Shown: positions 8,481 to 19,032, numbered from the stretch's first letter. The stretch is DNA of 64,000 nt from Hugenholtzia roseola DSM 9546 (GCF_000422585.1 NZ_KE383884.1:1-64000), one strand, 5' to 3'. The notes: generated from the sequence alone by a model not told the origin. A program made the numbers and translations.

Positions 8481-10802
8481 TCACCAACGTAAGATTTTAT
8501 GACTTTTTTTCACCCCTTCCTGACTCAAAACCTCCATCAGATACAAGCCCCTTGCCCAACTTTGTGCCTGCAAGTCAAAGGCGACGTTGGGCAATAGTTC
8601 AAAAGTTGTTATTTCTTGTCCCAATACGTTAAAGACACGCACCGAAGCCGCCTTTGGGCTTAGGATTCTGAAAACATCAGAGCTGGGATTTGGAAAAATA
8701 CGAAGTTCCCCTTCGGGCAAAGGCGGTGGGAAAGCCGCTTGACTACTTTGCAAATGCAGCAAACCTCCCCCAATCGTACCTAAAAATATATCATTTCCAA
8801 AAAGAGCAGGAAAAACGCCCTCGCCAAAAAAAGGTGCGACTGCACTTTGCGTAGGGGCATGAAAAAGCCAATTTTTCACCGCTGCCTCGCGCCAAGTTTG
8901 GGCATCTGCCAAAGGATTTTCTAAAATTGATTTTAAATTTTTATACAAAACCAATCCATTTTCGGCATCTGCCACTAATAAATCATCTGACAAGTCGCCA
9001 TCTAAATCGCCAATCGCAAGAGCCGTCCTACGCCCTAAAAGCAAACTAACAAAGGCAGTAGTTTGCGCCCTCCACTGGGGCAATGAATTAGAGCCAACAC
9101 CTTGATTTTCAAATACTTGAATCCCCCCCTGAAAACGTCCGATAAGCAAATCTAAGTCGCCATCTTGGTCGGTATCATACAAAAAAGGTTCATCTAAGAT
9201 GCGAATTTCTACTACCGAATTTTCTATTTTGATGAGATTTTGGCTAATATTTTGGGTTTGATTAAAAAAGTTAGCATTTAGATAATACAAAAAACTGCGC
9301 CTACTTTCTGTATCAAAAGCAGTGAAAAAAAGGTCTGCCCGTCCGTCTTGGTCTATGTCGGCGAAGGTGGGTTTTAAAAATTGTAGATTTTGGGTAGAAA
9401 GGGCGGCAAAGTCTTCCTCTTTGAGCCAAAAGCCCTGCGGCGTGTTTTCGAAAAAATAAAGCCTTGCACGATAGTTCTGATTTTGAAGTTTGCCGCGCAC
9501 GCCGACAAACAAATCCTTATCGCCATCTCCGTCTATATCCACTAAAAAAGGGCGCGTATCTTCACCCAAATCGAGCATTTTTTCTTGTAAGAATTGGGTA
9601 GAAATAAAGGAAAATTGTGGATTTTGGTTAGGATTTGGGCTTGTACTCTGATTTTCATACAGCCAAATAGAACGCTCAAAATCTACCAAATTTAGCTCAT
9701 TGATGTATAAATTGGGGCTGACCAGTAAATCCTTTTTGCCATCAAAAGTTACATCTTGGTAGAAAGCAGCAGGAAAAAAGCTAAGATTTACGGGATTTGT
9801 TTGTGGAAAATTAGGAATAACGCGCCGCATCTGCGCTTGCACATTTTCGCCCTCATTCAAAAGCAAAGACAAATTAGGACAACCGACATCGCCTGTGAGA
9901 AGGTCTTTTTTGCCGTCCCCATTGGCATCAAAGACCAAAAGCGTAGAGCCTGCATGGGCAAGTTGTTCGGTTCTACAATTCGAGCTTCCCCCCAAAACAA
10001 ACGTTTCACAATCACACTCTACAAAATCTCCCCATTTAATTATTTTACGAAACAATAAACTATCACAACCAAAACCGCGCTCTCGGCTTTCATTGAGCTG
10101 CAATTCTACCAGACCGCCTACCGCAGGCTGAAAATTGAGCAGGTCTAAATCGCCGTCGTCATCTATATCCACTAAGGCAGGAATGTCGGTTCGGTCTATG
10201 TCTAAATTGGTTCTGCCCGTAAGTCCTTGTGTAAAAAGAAGGGGGCTAAATAGCTCAAAATCAAGCCTTTGTGTCGTAGAAATATTTTTATAGACGGCAA
10301 TTCCGAAAGGGACAGCCATAAAAATATCAGGCTTTCCATCACAATTAAAATCTTCTAATAAGTACCAATCTGAACCATTAGGAAAAAAATGCGCGTAATC
10401 AGGCGCGTAGTCCCATTCCCAATTTTGGGTATTAGGATTTTGTCGGGCAAGAAAAGTGGTAATTTTTCTGCTGGTTCTATCGAAGACAAAAAGGTCTTCT
10501 GTGCCGTCTCCGTTGAGGTCGAGGGTAGAAAACTGCGGTGCATTCAACCCTCCTGCCCAAGCCATTGGGTAGGCTTCACCGTTTGCTTTTAAAATTGGAA
10601 TAGAATCCTGAAACTTCCAAAGCCGTTCTGTTTCCAAATCAGGCAGCGGGTCTGGATTTTGCGCTGCTATGTTTTTGGGTAAAATAAAAAAAAGGCTTAT
10701 CAGAAAGGCACAAAAGCACCCCACAAAAAACCTCAATGGGGTTAGATTCTGCAAAATTAACTTTGTTTTCGCATTGAAAACAGAATAAAATTTGGTTTTC
10801 AT
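8481..10802 (-). CDS. Secreted FG-GAP/VCBS repeat protein with T9SS sorting domain
   Basis: A 773-residue exported protein. After a hydrophobic leader (FFVGCFCAFLISLFFILP, residues 26-43) there are many FG-GAP/VCBS-type beta-propeller repeats. These are marked by calcium-binding-loop motifs such as DLNGDGTEDLFVFD, DIDDDGDLDLL, DIDGDGDKDLF and DQDGDLDLLIG. The last 75 residues form a type IX secretion C-terminal domain (FPNPSSDVFRI, then VFNVLGQEI, ending in KSHKILRW), which would direct it across the outer membrane and onto the surface. Propellers of this type act in adhesion or ligand binding; the ligand is unknown. It may be co-oriented with, but is not tightly linked to, the barrel gene upstream. 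Confidence 0.85.
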   Translation of the reverse strand: MKTKFYSVFNAKTKLILQNLTPLRFFVGCFCAFLISLFFILPKNIAAQNPDPLPDLETERLWKFQDSIPILKANGEAYPMAWAGGLNAPQFSTLDLNGDGTEDLFVFDRTSRKITTFLARQNPNTQNWEWDYAPDYAHFFPNGSDWYLLEDFNCDGKPDIFMAVPFGIAVYKNISTTQRLDFELFSPLLFTQGLTGRTNLDIDRTDIPALVDIDDDGDLDLLNFQPAVGGLVELQLNESRERGFGCDSLLFRKIIKWGDFVECDCETFVLGGSSNCRTEQLAHAGSTLLVFDANGDGKKDLLTGDVGCPNLSLLLNEGENVQAQMRRVIPNFPQTNPVNLSFFPAAFYQDVTFDGKKDLLVSPNLYINELNLVDFERSIWLYENQSTSPNPNQNPQFSFISTQFLQEKMLDLGEDTRPFLVDIDGDGDKDLFVGVRGKLQNQNYRARLYFFENTPQGFWLKEEDFAALSTQNLQFLKPTFADIDQDGRADLFFTAFDTESRRSFLYYLNANFFNQTQNISQNLIKIENSVVEIRILDEPFLYDTDQDGDLDLLIGRFQGGIQVFENQGVGSNSLPQWRAQTTAFVSLLLGRRTALAIGDLDGDLSDDLLVADAENGLVLYKNLKSILENPLADAQTWREAAVKNWLFHAPTQSAVAPFFGEGVFPALFGNDIFLGTIGGGLLHLQSSQAAFPPPLPEGELRIFPNPSSDVFRILSPKAASVRVFNVLGQEITTFELLPNVAFDLQAQSWARGLYLMEVLSQEGVKKSHKILRW

Positions 10803-10890
10803 TTTCTTTGGGCTTAAAAAATTTCATTTCAATCTAAATAGCGCAATGCCTTTTCCCTACGAAGGGAAAGCAGCGATTCGGTGTTATACC

Positions 10891-12471
10891 TTAAAACTCG
10901 GCTTTGAAGGCAAAGTTTGCGCCGCGCACGCCTGTATTGGTAAAAGAATATTCCCATCTAAAAACCATATTGTAGTACGTTACGACATCGAAGCCGACAC
11001 CTGCCCCCCAAAGCCAACGATTGTGGAGAGAATTAAAAGGTTGCGGCTCGGTATTTTGTGCGTATCCTATGTCGAAAAATGCCTTTGGATAGAGTGCAAT
11101 CGGCATTTTATTGAATTGTGAAGGTAGCTTTTCCCAAAAAGTGAGAACTTTATCGAAAAGTTTGTAGCGAAGGGTATTTTTAGAGATAAAAAACTGCTGG
11201 CTTTCTACCACAAATTGCTCGAAGCCGCGCACCGCCTCTTTGTTCAGACCAAAGCCACGCAAAAGTGTATAGGGTTGATTTTCGTTTGGAAAAGAAAGTT
11301 TTGTAAAAATGCTATTACTCAAATTTATTTTTTTCGTAATCGGTAAAAAGTGTGAAAATTCCGTCTTGACGTTGAAAATATCTACCTCATTGAAAACGCC
11401 CAAGCCCAATTTTTGTGCCTGCAAGACCACCAAATAGCCTTTGAGCGGATACGCCACTCTATCGCGCCTATCGCGTGCAAACTGATAGCTAAGTTCAAAA
11501 AAACGTTGTTGGGTCTGCCCTTCCCCAAAAAAGTTGGCGTTGAGAGTCGCAATCGTATCGGCAACCGAAGAGCCGCGATACGCCAGCCCGAAGCTATGTC
11601 TATCAAAAAAGCGGCTTCTGATTTGCGCCTGCCCAACGGCGTAGAAACGGCGTTGCAAAATTTCGCCCGCAGGTTTGCCCACAAAGACCCAATTATCGGC
11701 AATGGTATTGTAGGCAACGGTATTGTTTTCGGTATAACCCACATGAAAGCGCAAGCCTACCGTCTGTTTTTTGTTGATGTAAGGAACTTGATAAGCTAAT
11801 TCAAATTTATGGGTAAAACCTAATTGAAAATGTAGTAACAAATCTTCATTGCGCCCTCTAAAATTGCGCTGACGGAATCGCAATCCCCAGTCTATTCTGC
11901 TCAAATCCCAACGGAACTGCTGCCACCAAACGTTGAAATTCCTATCCGAAAGTTCTATCAAAGGCATGGGAAAAAGATACCACTGTTCCGTTAGGCTGAT
12001 GCTAATTTCTATCTCATTTTCAGCCACTTCCCACCAGTGGATAGCCACATTGATAAAAAGATTGGTATTAAAGATTTTATTTTTTTCGCGCTCTAAAATG
12101 GCTTCTAAATCGGCACGATGGATTTTATCGCCCTGTGCAATGGCTAACTCACGCAAAATAATGCGGTCTTTTGTTTTGTAATGACATTCTAAAAAAATCT
12201 TGACAATCTTCAAACTATCCTGTGCATCAAACTCTACTGTATCGAGCGCAGAACGGTTTTCAAAACCTTCTTTTCTACTTTCGCGCTCATTTTTTCTATT
12301 TTTAAAAAAATCGTTCTTTTTGTCTTTATTAGGTTCTGATTTTAAACTGTCCTGCTCGATGACCTCCTTACTTGGGTTGTCTTGCGCCCGAAGCCCCTTT
12401 TCTGCCATCATCACCCCCACACAAAACCCCAAAGAAAGCCACAAACAAGCTAAAAGACGCATCATAGACAA
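10891..12471 (-). CDS. BamA/TamA-like outer-membrane beta-barrel protein
   Basis: A 526-residue outer-membrane protein. It has a signal peptide (residues 1-30), a charged linker of about 50 residues rich in Lys, Asn and Glu, and one POTRA-like domain (about residues 85-155). The rest is a barrel with alternating aromatic strands that ends in phenylalanine, the usual outer-membrane barrel terminus. The architecture fits the Omp85 superfamily, but the single POTRA and short barrel distinguish it from true BamA, which has five POTRA domains. It may insert or export a specific substrate or act in lipid transport. Confidence 0.72.
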   Translation of the reverse strand: MSMMRLLACLWLSLGFCVGVMMAEKGLRAQDNPSKEVIEQDSLKSEPNKDKKNDFFKNRKNERESRKEGFENRSALDTVEFDAQDSLKIVKIFLECHYKTKDRIILRELAIAQGDKIHRADLEAILEREKNKIFNTNLFINVAIHWWEVAENEIEISISLTEQWYLFPMPLIELSDRNFNVWWQQFRWDLSRIDWGLRFRQRNFRGRNEDLLLHFQLGFTHKFELAYQVPYINKKQTVGLRFHVGYTENNTVAYNTIADNWVFVGKPAGEILQRRFYAVGQAQIRSRFFDRHSFGLAYRGSSVADTIATLNANFFGEGQTQQRFFELSYQFARDRRDRVAYPLKGYLVVLQAQKLGLGVFNEVDIFNVKTEFSHFLPITKKINLSNSIFTKLSFPNENQPYTLLRGFGLNKEAVRGFEQFVVESQQFFISKNTLRYKLFDKVLTFWEKLPSQFNKMPIALYPKAFFDIGYAQNTEPQPFNSLHNRWLWGAGVGFDVVTYYNMVFRWEYSFTNTGVRGANFAFKAEF

Positions 12472-12502
12472 GAAATAAAGTCAAAAGTTAAAGCAAAATT
12501 TT

Positions 12503-12539
12503 AAACCGTCGGCGAGGGCGTTGCCCGTCGCCGAGGTTT
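12503..12539. repeat. Long imperfect palindrome
   Basis: The arms AAACCGTCGGCGAGGGC and GCCCGTCGCCGAGGTTT pair over 16 bp with one bulged base on each side and a GTT loop. It is GC-rich against an AT-rich intergenic background and is not followed by a T run. It may therefore be a REP-like dispersed element or an mRNA-stabilising stem rather than a terminator. Confidence 0.55.
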
Positions 12540-12784
12540 TACAACCGATAAATATTGAGCCTTCGGCAAGGTTTTATAGATAGTCATTTGTGAGAACACA
12601 AGCAACGCCCAATTTAGCCGCCGACAACAAAGCGACAACAAGCCCACAATAAGTCCAAAATAAGCCAAAAAAACAAGGCTTCTTCAAACCTGACCCAAAG
12701 ATAAGATTTTCGGTTGCAAACTAAGGGCGAAAAGAAGGGCAAAGGTACGTTTTTTTGAAAAGTTTAACAAAAAACCAAACCGAA

Positions 12785-12815
12785 AACCCTAAGCCTTTTC
12801 AAAAGGCTTAGGGTT
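12785..12815 (-). terminator. Terminator hairpin downstream of lon
   Basis: A perfect 15-bp stem (AACCCTAAGCCTTTT and its complement) closes around a single central base. On the minus strand it is followed by a T-rich stretch (TTCGGTTTGGTTTTTTG), 50 bp past the lon stop, as expected for a rho-independent terminator. Confidence 0.75.
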
Positions 12816-12865
12816 AGGAAAATTCTTAGCAAAATTCGAAGGCGAGCTAAATTAGGAAAGCAAGC

Positions 12866-15340
12866 CTACGAAGTTCTTTTAGGTCTGCGCTTCTTGTTTT
12901 CCGACGTATTTTTGCGGACTTCTATCTTCAAATCGTCTGCCATTTGGTCGGAAAGGGCAAGTTCTATGACCTGATGGGCATTTTCTACAAAGTGAAAGTT
13001 TAGCTTTTCTTTGTAAAAATTCTCGATTTCATCTACCTCTTTTTTGTTTTTCTGACACAAAATCAATTCATACACGCCCAAACGTTTGGCAGCCAAGATT
13101 TTTTCTTTGATACCCCCCACAGGCAGCACCTTTCCCTGCAAAGTAATTTCGCCCGTCATGGCAATCGTACTCTTGACCTTTCGCCTTGTGTAGGCAGAAA
13201 CCATAGCCGTAAGCAGCGTAATGCCCGCCGAAGGACCATCTTTTGGCACTGCACCCGCAGGAATGTGGATGTGTAGGTCGTATTGCTCGAAAATTTGCGC
13301 TTCAATACCAAACTTTTCCGCATGCGCCCTTAGAAAAGAGAGCGCAGTCATGGCAGATTCTTTCATCACTTCGCCCAAACGCCCCGAAAGGGTGAGTTTG
13401 CCACGCCCCTTACTCAAAAGGCTTTCGATGTAAAGCACCTCGCCGCCTACCTGCGTCCAGGCAAGCCCCATCGCAATCCCTGCTGTGGTGTAGGGCTGAT
13501 GATTTTCGCGCTCGAAAATGGGTGCGCCCAAGAGTTTTTCTACCTGTGCAGGGCTAATGGTTTTGCTGTATTTTTCTTCTAAGGCTACCGATTTGGCAAT
13601 TTTTCTGCACAAAGCGGCTATCTTTTGCTCGAAATTGCGCACGCCCGCCTCGCGCGTGTAGCCTTCTATTAGGGTCAGAAGTGCCTCGTCGGTAATTTTA
13701 AGGTCTTTCGCCTTCAAACCGTTTTCGGTGCGCTGTTTTGGGAAAAGGTGTCTTTTTCCGATTTCGAGTTTTTCTTCGGTGGTATAGCCGCTAAGGTCTA
13801 TGATTTCCATTCTATCGCGCAAGGCAGGGTGCAGCGTGCTTAAATCATTCGCTGTGGCGATAAAAAAGACCTTAGAGAGGTCGTAATCCACTTCTAAATA
13901 GTGGTCGTTGAAGGCGTGATTTTGTTCAGGGTCTAAAACCTCCAAGAGTGCAGAAGCAGGGTCGCCTCTAAAATCATTGCCGACCTTATCAATTTCATCG
14001 AGAACAAAAACGGGGTTAGATGTTCCTGCCTTTTTCAGGTTTTGGATAATGCGCCCCGGCATAGCCCCAATATAAGTGCGGCGATGCCCTCGAATTTCCG
14101 ACTCATCTTTCATACCCCCCAAAGAAAGGCGGACATATTCGCGCCCCAACGCCTTTGCAATGGACTTGCCCAAAGAAGTTTTGCCCACACCCGGTGCGCC
14201 ATGCAGACACAAAATAGAACCGCTATGCGAACCTTTGAGCTTCAAAACTGCCAAAAATTCTAAAATGCGCTCCTTTACCTTTTGCAGACCGTAATGGTCT
14301 TGGTCTAAAATTTCTTGTGCTTTCTTCAAATCGAACTCCACTTCGGAATAAGTAGCCCAGGGCAGGTCGAGCATCAATTCTAAATAATTGAGGGCAATGC
14401 CATATTCGGGTGATTGTGGGTTTTGGCGGGCAAATTTTTCGAGTTCCTTCTGAAAAGTAGCTTCTACTTTGGGGTTGCCCCAATTTTTTTCTGCCCCTCG
14501 CTTGGCAAGGCGTTCTGAATCTTGTCCGCTATTGTCGGAAAGTTCGTCTTGTAGGGTCTTGATTTGTTGGCGGATAAAATAATCGCGCTGCTGCTGCTCC
14601 AAATCGTTGTGCGTTTTGGTGCTGATGTCGTGTTTGAGTTCTAAAAGTTGTAGCTCACGACTCAAAAATTTGAGCAATTTTTTACCGCGCTCGGCAAAGG
14701 TAGTCTGTTCTAAAAGTTGCTGTTTTTCTTTCGAATCCAGATTGATGTGCGTACAGATAAAATTGACCAGAAATTCGGGGCGGTCGATGTTTTCTATCGC
14801 ATCTTGGGCTTCGGAAGGAATATCAGGACTCAATTCTACCATCTTCTTGACATTGTCTTTGATGGTAGAAAGCAAAGCCTTGTCTTTCTTATTTTCTAAA
14901 TTGATGCTTAAATCGGCAAGTTTTGTATAGCGCACCTTCAAAAAAGGCTCGAAAGCAACTTGCTCCTCGATGGCAAAACGGTGCAAGCCCTGTACGATAA
15001 TGGTCAGGTTGCCATCAGGGAGGGTGATTTTTTTGAGAATACGCGCCGCCACCCCAACGCCCTGCAAATGCTCGATGTGGGGGTCTTCTGCTTGCGCATC
15101 TTTTTGGGTAACGATACCGATATGGAGGTTGTTTTTATTGGCGTGTTGCACCAAATTTGCCGACTTTTCACGCCCAACCGTAATTGGCATAATCACCTGC
15201 GGAAAGAGTACCGTATTTCGGATAGGAAGTATCAGGATTTCCTTAGGCGCAGTGTCTTGGCTTGCCTCTTCGGAATCTTGTGGCATAGAATCCGATTCTA
15301 TAACTTCTGAAAATATCATATTTTTAAACATATCCTTCAC
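12866..15340 (-). CDS. lon: ATP-dependent protease Lon
   Basis: Lon, the soluble AAA+ serine protease that degrades misfolded and regulatory proteins, 824 residues, a normal length for Bacteroidota. The N-terminal substrate-binding domain starts near residue 32 ([14 protein letters not shown]). The ATPase has the Walker A motif GAPGVGKTS near residue 379 and the block [21 protein letters not shown]. The C-terminal protease domain has the catalytic serine in [11 protein letters not shown], with the partner lysine further on. The extended, Lys/Arg-rich C-terminus is common in this phylum. It is a single-gene unit with its own terminator. No clear promoter match was found upstream. Confidence 0.97.
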   Translation of the reverse strand: MKDMFKNMIFSEVIESDSMPQDSEEASQDTAPKEILILPIRNTVLFPQVIMPITVGREKSANLVQHANKNNLHIGIVTQKDAQAEDPHIEHLQGVGVAARILKKITLPDGNLTIIVQGLHRFAIEEQVAFEPFLKVRYTKLADLSINLENKKDKALLSTIKDNVKKMVELSPDIPSEAQDAIENIDRPEFLVNFICTHINLDSKEKQQLLEQTTFAERGKKLLKFLSRELQLLELKHDISTKTHNDLEQQQRDYFIRQQIKTLQDELSDNSGQDSERLAKRGAEKNWGNPKVEATFQKELEKFARQNPQSPEYGIALNYLELMLDLPWATYSEVEFDLKKAQEILDQDHYGLQKVKERILEFLAVLKLKGSHSGSILCLHGAPGVGKTSLGKSIAKALGREYVRLSLGGMKDESEIRGHRRTYIGAMPGRIIQNLKKAGTSNPVFVLDEIDKVGNDFRGDPASALLEVLDPEQNHAFNDHYLEVDYDLSKVFFIATANDLSTLHPALRDRMEIIDLSGYTTEEKLEIGKRHLFPKQRTENGLKAKDLKITDEALLTLIEGYTREAGVRNFEQKIAALCRKIAKSVALEEKYSKTISPAQVEKLLGAPIFERENHQPYTTAGIAMGLAWTQVGGEVLYIESLLSKGRGKLTLSGRLGEVMKESAMTALSFLRAHAEKFGIEAQIFEQYDLHIHIPAGAVPKDGPSAGITLLTAMVSAYTRRKVKSTIAMTGEITLQGKVLPVGGIKEKILAAKRLGVYELILCQKNKKEVDEIENFYKEKLNFHFVENAHQVIELALSDQMADDLKIEVRKNTSENKKRRPKRTS

Positions 15341-15894
15341 AAACGGGGTAGTAAGAAGTGGTAGAAGTAGCCCTTTTCGCTTTCACAAAATTCAAACCCT
15401 GCCTTTTATTTGGTTGTATTGCCGCTATTTCCTGACAAAATGTCAGCAGGAGGCGTACCAATTCTTCTTCTCTGGTGCAGGGCAGGTCAGAAAAGGGCAA
15501 GATTGAAAGTCGTCTGACTTTGGGGAAAGCGTCGGTTTCTAAATGAAAAAGGCACGTGATTTGTACGCAACGCATCTATCAAGACCTACGTCTGACTACT
15601 ATAATAGATGCTTTTTTCGCCTTTGGGCAATCCCTTTGGGTAGTCTTTGCTTGCTAAGAAGTGCAAAAGCAAAACAACCCTTGTGCCAACTTGTTTGAAA
15701 GAAAGGGAAAGTCCTTTGTTGGCGGCTTTTTAGCGCAGCAAAAGTGCCTTTCGTCGAGTTTTGGTATTTTTTATGACTATTTTACGATACCTTTGTAGTT
15801 TTCCTTTGTGTTATTTCTGTTTTTTTGTCAAAAAACTGACAAAATTACCGAAACGCCACTTCCTCCCTTTTGCCTACCCCTTTTTAAACGCTTT
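15341..15894. other. Intergenic region between divergent lon and the OmpA/PD40 gene
   Basis: About 550 bp lie between the lon start and the chosen OmpA/PD40 start. Apart from the promoter at 15760-15795 nothing convincing was found. The open frames here on both strands have atypical composition and no recognisable protein features, and no tRNA or riboswitch fold was seen. Confidence 0.5.
15760..15795 (+). promoter_or_regulatory. Bacteroidota-type promoter of the OmpA/PD40 gene
   Basis: TTTG (15760-15763) and a perfect TAnnTTTG box, TACCTTTG (15788-15795), are separated by 24 bp. Transcription should begin near 15802, which would leave almost no leader for a start at 15808 and so favours the ATG at 15895. 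Confidence 0.5.
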
Positions 15895-18012
15895 ATGAAA
15901 GCCTATTTTTCCTTCGTCTTCGCGCCCATTGCTGCTTTTACGATTCCTTTTGCACGCTGGATAAGCCTGCTGGGGCTGTGTCTTTCTTTTTTCCTTTCTG
16001 CTTCGCTTTTTGCCCAAAAGCGCGAAAAAGACCGCAACAAATTAGCTACCGAAACTTTTGCACCGATAGCCAAATCCTCGGCAGTGCAGTGTCCGACGCT
16101 GGTATTTCCAAATGTAGGCTATTTGGATTATTATCAAAATCCTTCGCTTTATATGCAAATTACGAAACTCAAACGCGAAAATGATAACCTCAACCTACAA
16201 AAAGCCCTGCACCAATACGTGAGCAATTTCGGTATCCAAAACTTTTTGCAAGAGAGCCAACTCATTTGGCTTTATGCCGAAACCGCCCTTATCAATAAGG
16301 ACAGCACACTTTCAAAGGAACTTTTCCGCTTGGCAATCAAGCACCATCGAGGCGACAAAGTGCGCCTTTTTAAAGCCTACGATTCACTGACCTTTCGCGA
16401 AAAAATTGTATATGTACCCTTAGAAAAGTATTACAATTTTATAGAAAGGTGGCAATTAGTAGATTCGCTGCGCCCGCCCGAAGATTTGGGTTCGCCCATT
16501 GGGGGTGCTATCAATTCGCCTTTTGAAGATTACGGACTTTCTATGGGCGAAAATGATAGCGTGATTTATTTTACTTCTAAAAGGTTAGTGGAAGATACGA
16601 GCGACATTGTAAAGAAAATAAATATGAAATTTGATGAAAATTTGTATCGCTCTACTAAAATAGGAGAAGATTATTGGAGCGAACCCGAAAGGTTAGACAT
16701 TCTCAATTCTACACATAGCGAAGGTTCGCCTACCGTTAGTCCTGATGGAAAGACGATAGTTTTTGCGCGTTGTGAGGCGGCAGATGGTTTTGGCAACTGC
16801 GATTTGTATATTTCCTACAAGTTGGATACGGCTTGGTCAGAGCCTGTCAATATGGGCAAAGGCATCAATAGTTATGCTTGGGAATCGCACCCTTCTTTTT
16901 CTATCACAGGCGATACGCTTTATTTTGCTTCGGATAGAAAAGGCGGCTTTGGTGGCACAGACATCTATTTTACCTTGCGCGACAAGCGCAACCGTTGGCG
17001 TGAGGCAGTGAATTTGGGGGCAATTATCAACACCCAATTTAGCGAATTAAGCCCTTTTATACACAAAAAAGAAGATTTACTTTATTTTAGCTCGAATGGA
17101 CACTTAAATAATTTTGGCGGTTTTGATATTTTTAAAGCCTACAAAATTGCCCCTAATCAATGGTGCGAACCCAAAAACTTGGGACCTTTTGTCAATACCG
17201 AAGGGCATGAAATGTATTTTACCATCGATTCCGAATCGCGCTTGCTTTTCTATGCAAAGGCTGCCAAGAAAAATTTAGACCCTGCTTCCGAAAAAATCAT
17301 ATCTGAAAAACGAAAATATGAAAATTCCGACCTTTTTTCGTTCCAACTGCCGATGGAAGCACAGGCGCGTGCCATTGTGCGCTTTACAGGTAGGGTTACG
17401 GAGTCTTATACGGGGGAGGTCTTCGAGGGCATGGTCATTGTGTATGATTTGGAGGAGAAAACGCCGATTGCGCCACGTGAGCTGCGCGAAGATGGCACTT
17501 TCGAGTTTGAATTGATTGATGAAAGAAAATATCTTTTAATTGTAAGTGGAGAAAACTTTTTTAGAATAGAAGAAATCTTCGAACTACATGGCGATACGCA
17601 CAAAGACATCGAAGCCAAACGCGCCACTGCCTCCAGCAGTGATGGCACACAGATAGAAACGATACAATTTAAGTCAATAGAATTTCAGACGGCAAGCGCA
17701 CGAATTTTACCCTCGATGGAAAACGATTTGCACTTGGTCATCGATTTTTTGGTAGAACACCCCAATAGCCACTTGGAAATTCGCGGACACACCGACGCGG
17801 CAGGCAAAGCCGAAGAGAACCTCAAACTTTCGCAGGAGCGGGCAGATGCCATTCGCGACTACATTCTTTCTTATGGTAGGATTGAGGAAAGCCGCATCAA
17901 AGCCTTAGGCTTAGGCTCGACGCAGCCGCTGGTTTCGCCCGAAGTAACGGAAGAAGACCGTCGGACAAATCGGCGTGTGGAGTTTAAAATTAGCCTACAC
18001 GAAGAAGGGTAG
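15895..18012 (+). CDS. OmpA-family outer-membrane protein with PD40 propeller (PorE-like)
   Basis: A 705-residue envelope protein from the preferred ATG at 15895; the upstream frame to 15808 is probably untranslated. It has a signal peptide (about residues 1-40, ending LFAQ) and a TPR-like helical region (about 70-170). A PD40/WD40-like propeller follows, with repeats such as GSPTVSPDGKTIVFARC and HPSFSITGDTLYFASDRKGG. A carboxypeptidase-regulatory-like beta domain comes next, and then a C-terminal OmpA domain (HLEIRGHTDAAG; DRRTNRRVEF) that binds peptidoglycan. This order matches PorE, a peptidoglycan-tethered component linked to type IX secretion. Other OmpA/PD40 paralogues exist, so the name is not certain. 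Confidence 0.82.
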   Translation: MKAYFSFVFAPIAAFTIPFARWISLLGLCLSFFLSASLFAQKREKDRNKLATETFAPIAKSSAVQCPTLVFPNVGYLDYYQNPSLYMQITKLKRENDNLNLQKALHQYVSNFGIQNFLQESQLIWLYAETALINKDSTLSKELFRLAIKHHRGDKVRLFKAYDSLTFREKIVYVPLEKYYNFIERWQLVDSLRPPEDLGSPIGGAINSPFEDYGLSMGENDSVIYFTSKRLVEDTSDIVKKINMKFDENLYRSTKIGEDYWSEPERLDILNSTHSEGSPTVSPDGKTIVFARCEAADGFGNCDLYISYKLDTAWSEPVNMGKGINSYAWESHPSFSITGDTLYFASDRKGGFGGTDIYFTLRDKRNRWREAVNLGAIINTQFSELSPFIHKKEDLLYFSSNGHLNNFGGFDIFKAYKIAPNQWCEPKNLGPFVNTEGHEMYFTIDSESRLLFYAKAAKKNLDPASEKIISEKRKYENSDLFSFQLPMEAQARAIVRFTGRVTESYTGEVFEGMVIVYDLEEKTPIAPRELREDGTFEFELIDERKYLLIVSGENFFRIEEIFELHGDTHKDIEAKRATASSSDGTQIETIQFKSIEFQTASARILPSMENDLHLVIDFLVEHPNSHLEIRGHTDAAGKAEENLKLSQERADAIRDYILSYGRIEESRIKALGLGSTQPLVSPEVTEEDRRTNRRVEFKISLHEEG

Positions 18013-18059
18013 CAGCTTTTTCGAGAAAGGCTTGCAAGCAAATGCAAGGCAGCATATTT

Positions 18060-18103
18060 AGACTTAAAAGTTTGAAAATCAGACTTTTAAGTCTATTTTT
18101 TTT
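18060..18103 (+). terminator. Rho-independent terminator after the OmpA/PD40 gene
   Basis: A perfect 12-bp stem (AGACTTAAAAGT / ACTTTTAAGTCT) with an 11-base loop is followed by A and eight T residues, 48 bp past the stop codon. Confidence 0.85.
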
Positions 18104-18164
18104 CTACCATATCGCGATTCTATTGCATGGGATTGCATGCAATTCAGTTTTTCATTTGTATTAT

Positions 18165-18195
18165 TTTGAAAGCTAAGATACTTGCTTTAATTTTG
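18165..18195 (+). promoter_or_regulatory. Promoter of the secreted unknown gene
   Basis: TTTG (18165-18168) and the perfect -7 element TAATTTTG (18188-18195) are 19 bp apart. Transcription should start near 18202, ahead of the ATG at 18271. Confidence 0.6.
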
Positions 18196-18270
18196 TAGCA
18201 TCTTGAAACATAGACAAGATAGCGGTTGCCGAAAAGCTAATGAGTAGGCTTGCAAACAATTCTTTTTATT

Positions 18271-18942
18271 ATGAAAATGACACAAGTTTTTTTTACAAAA
18301 TGCTTACTCGGAATTTTATTATTCTTTGCTGTGCCCTCAATATCTAAGGCACAACAAAATCAGGAGGCAAAGAAGGCTTCCAAGTTGAGCAATGCTATCA
18401 AAGAAACGAATTTCTCGAAAATAGAAATTGATGCCTCTGAAAAAGCCGTATTTAAGTCGGGTACGGGCGAGTATGTGGAGTTTTACCCTATTGCCTTTAC
18501 AAACCTAAAAACGGGTGAATATGCGCAAGGCTTAAAAATTGTAACGCAATATGATTTGGAAGGCATGGGCGCAACCCTATTAGGAGGCTTGGGAGGTGAT
18601 AAAGGCGGCTCTAAAAGTTGGACAGAAACGGCGTATCTCGACATCAATGAAGTAGAACAACTCATTGAATTTTTCGATAAGTATGTCTTACCCAATACAG
18701 ATAGCGATTTGGAAAGAAAGAATTATGTTACCTACAAATTCAAAAGTGAAGAGGTTGTTATCAATTTAAAAGTAGAAAGAGATGGCAATAAGACAGTAGA
18801 GATTTTCGAGGTTCTATTTGCAAATCGCCCTTATTTAGACCGCTATTTCTGGACAAAATCGCAGGTAAAAAATACTGCCCAAGTTGTCAAGACGCTCAAA
18901 TACATCACGGCGAAGGCAAAAACCAAAGGCGGAACAGAATAA
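18271..18942 (+). CDS. Secreted protein of unknown function
   Basis: A 223-residue protein that I do not recognise. The ATG at 18271 (MKMTQVFFTK) is preferred to a TTG at 18250. A signal peptide ends near residue 28 (SISKAQQ). The mature part is mixed alpha/beta. It has a glycine-rich turn (LLGGLGGDKGGSK, about residues 107-119) and alternating Lys/Glu strands, and it has no cysteine apart from the one in the leader. It is probably periplasmic or surface exposed. It has its own promoter and a terminator, so it is a single-gene unit just before cas6. Nothing links it to CRISPR function besides position. Confidence 0.65.
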   Translation: MKMTQVFFTKCLLGILLFFAVPSISKAQQNQEAKKASKLSNAIKETNFSKIEIDASEKAVFKSGTGEYVEFYPIAFTNLKTGEYAQGLKIVTQYDLEGMGATLLGGLGGDKGGSKSWTETAYLDINEVEQLIEFFDKYVLPNTDSDLERKNYVTYKFKSEEVVINLKVERDGNKTVEIFEVLFANRPYLDRYFWTKSQVKNTAQVVKTLKYITAKAKTKGGTE

Positions 18943-19032
18943 TTGCCTTCTGACTACAAACAATCCTTAAAAATACGATATTTGGGCTATCAATTAGTGA
19001 TTTGATATTTTTTTGCTACAACAATTCTTTTC

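Larger units (their letters stand above)
12472..12865. other. Intergenic region with two strong hairpins
   Basis: The 394 bp between lon and the barrel gene, both on the minus strand, contain two conspicuous palindromes listed separately (12503-12539 and 12785-12815). No credible coding region or RNA gene was seen; the open frame on the plus strand at 12200-12478 is a shadow of the barrel gene. Confidence 0.6.

Noticed and set aside
12200-12478. Plus-strand open frame of 92 codons at the barrel gene start
   Set aside because: It is antisense to the signal peptide and linker of the outer-membrane gene, and its Ser/Leu-rich content is typical of a shadow frame.
15324-15575. Open frame on the minus strand upstream of lon
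   Set aside because: No protein-like pattern or homology was evident and the composition is atypical; it lies in the expected promoter region.
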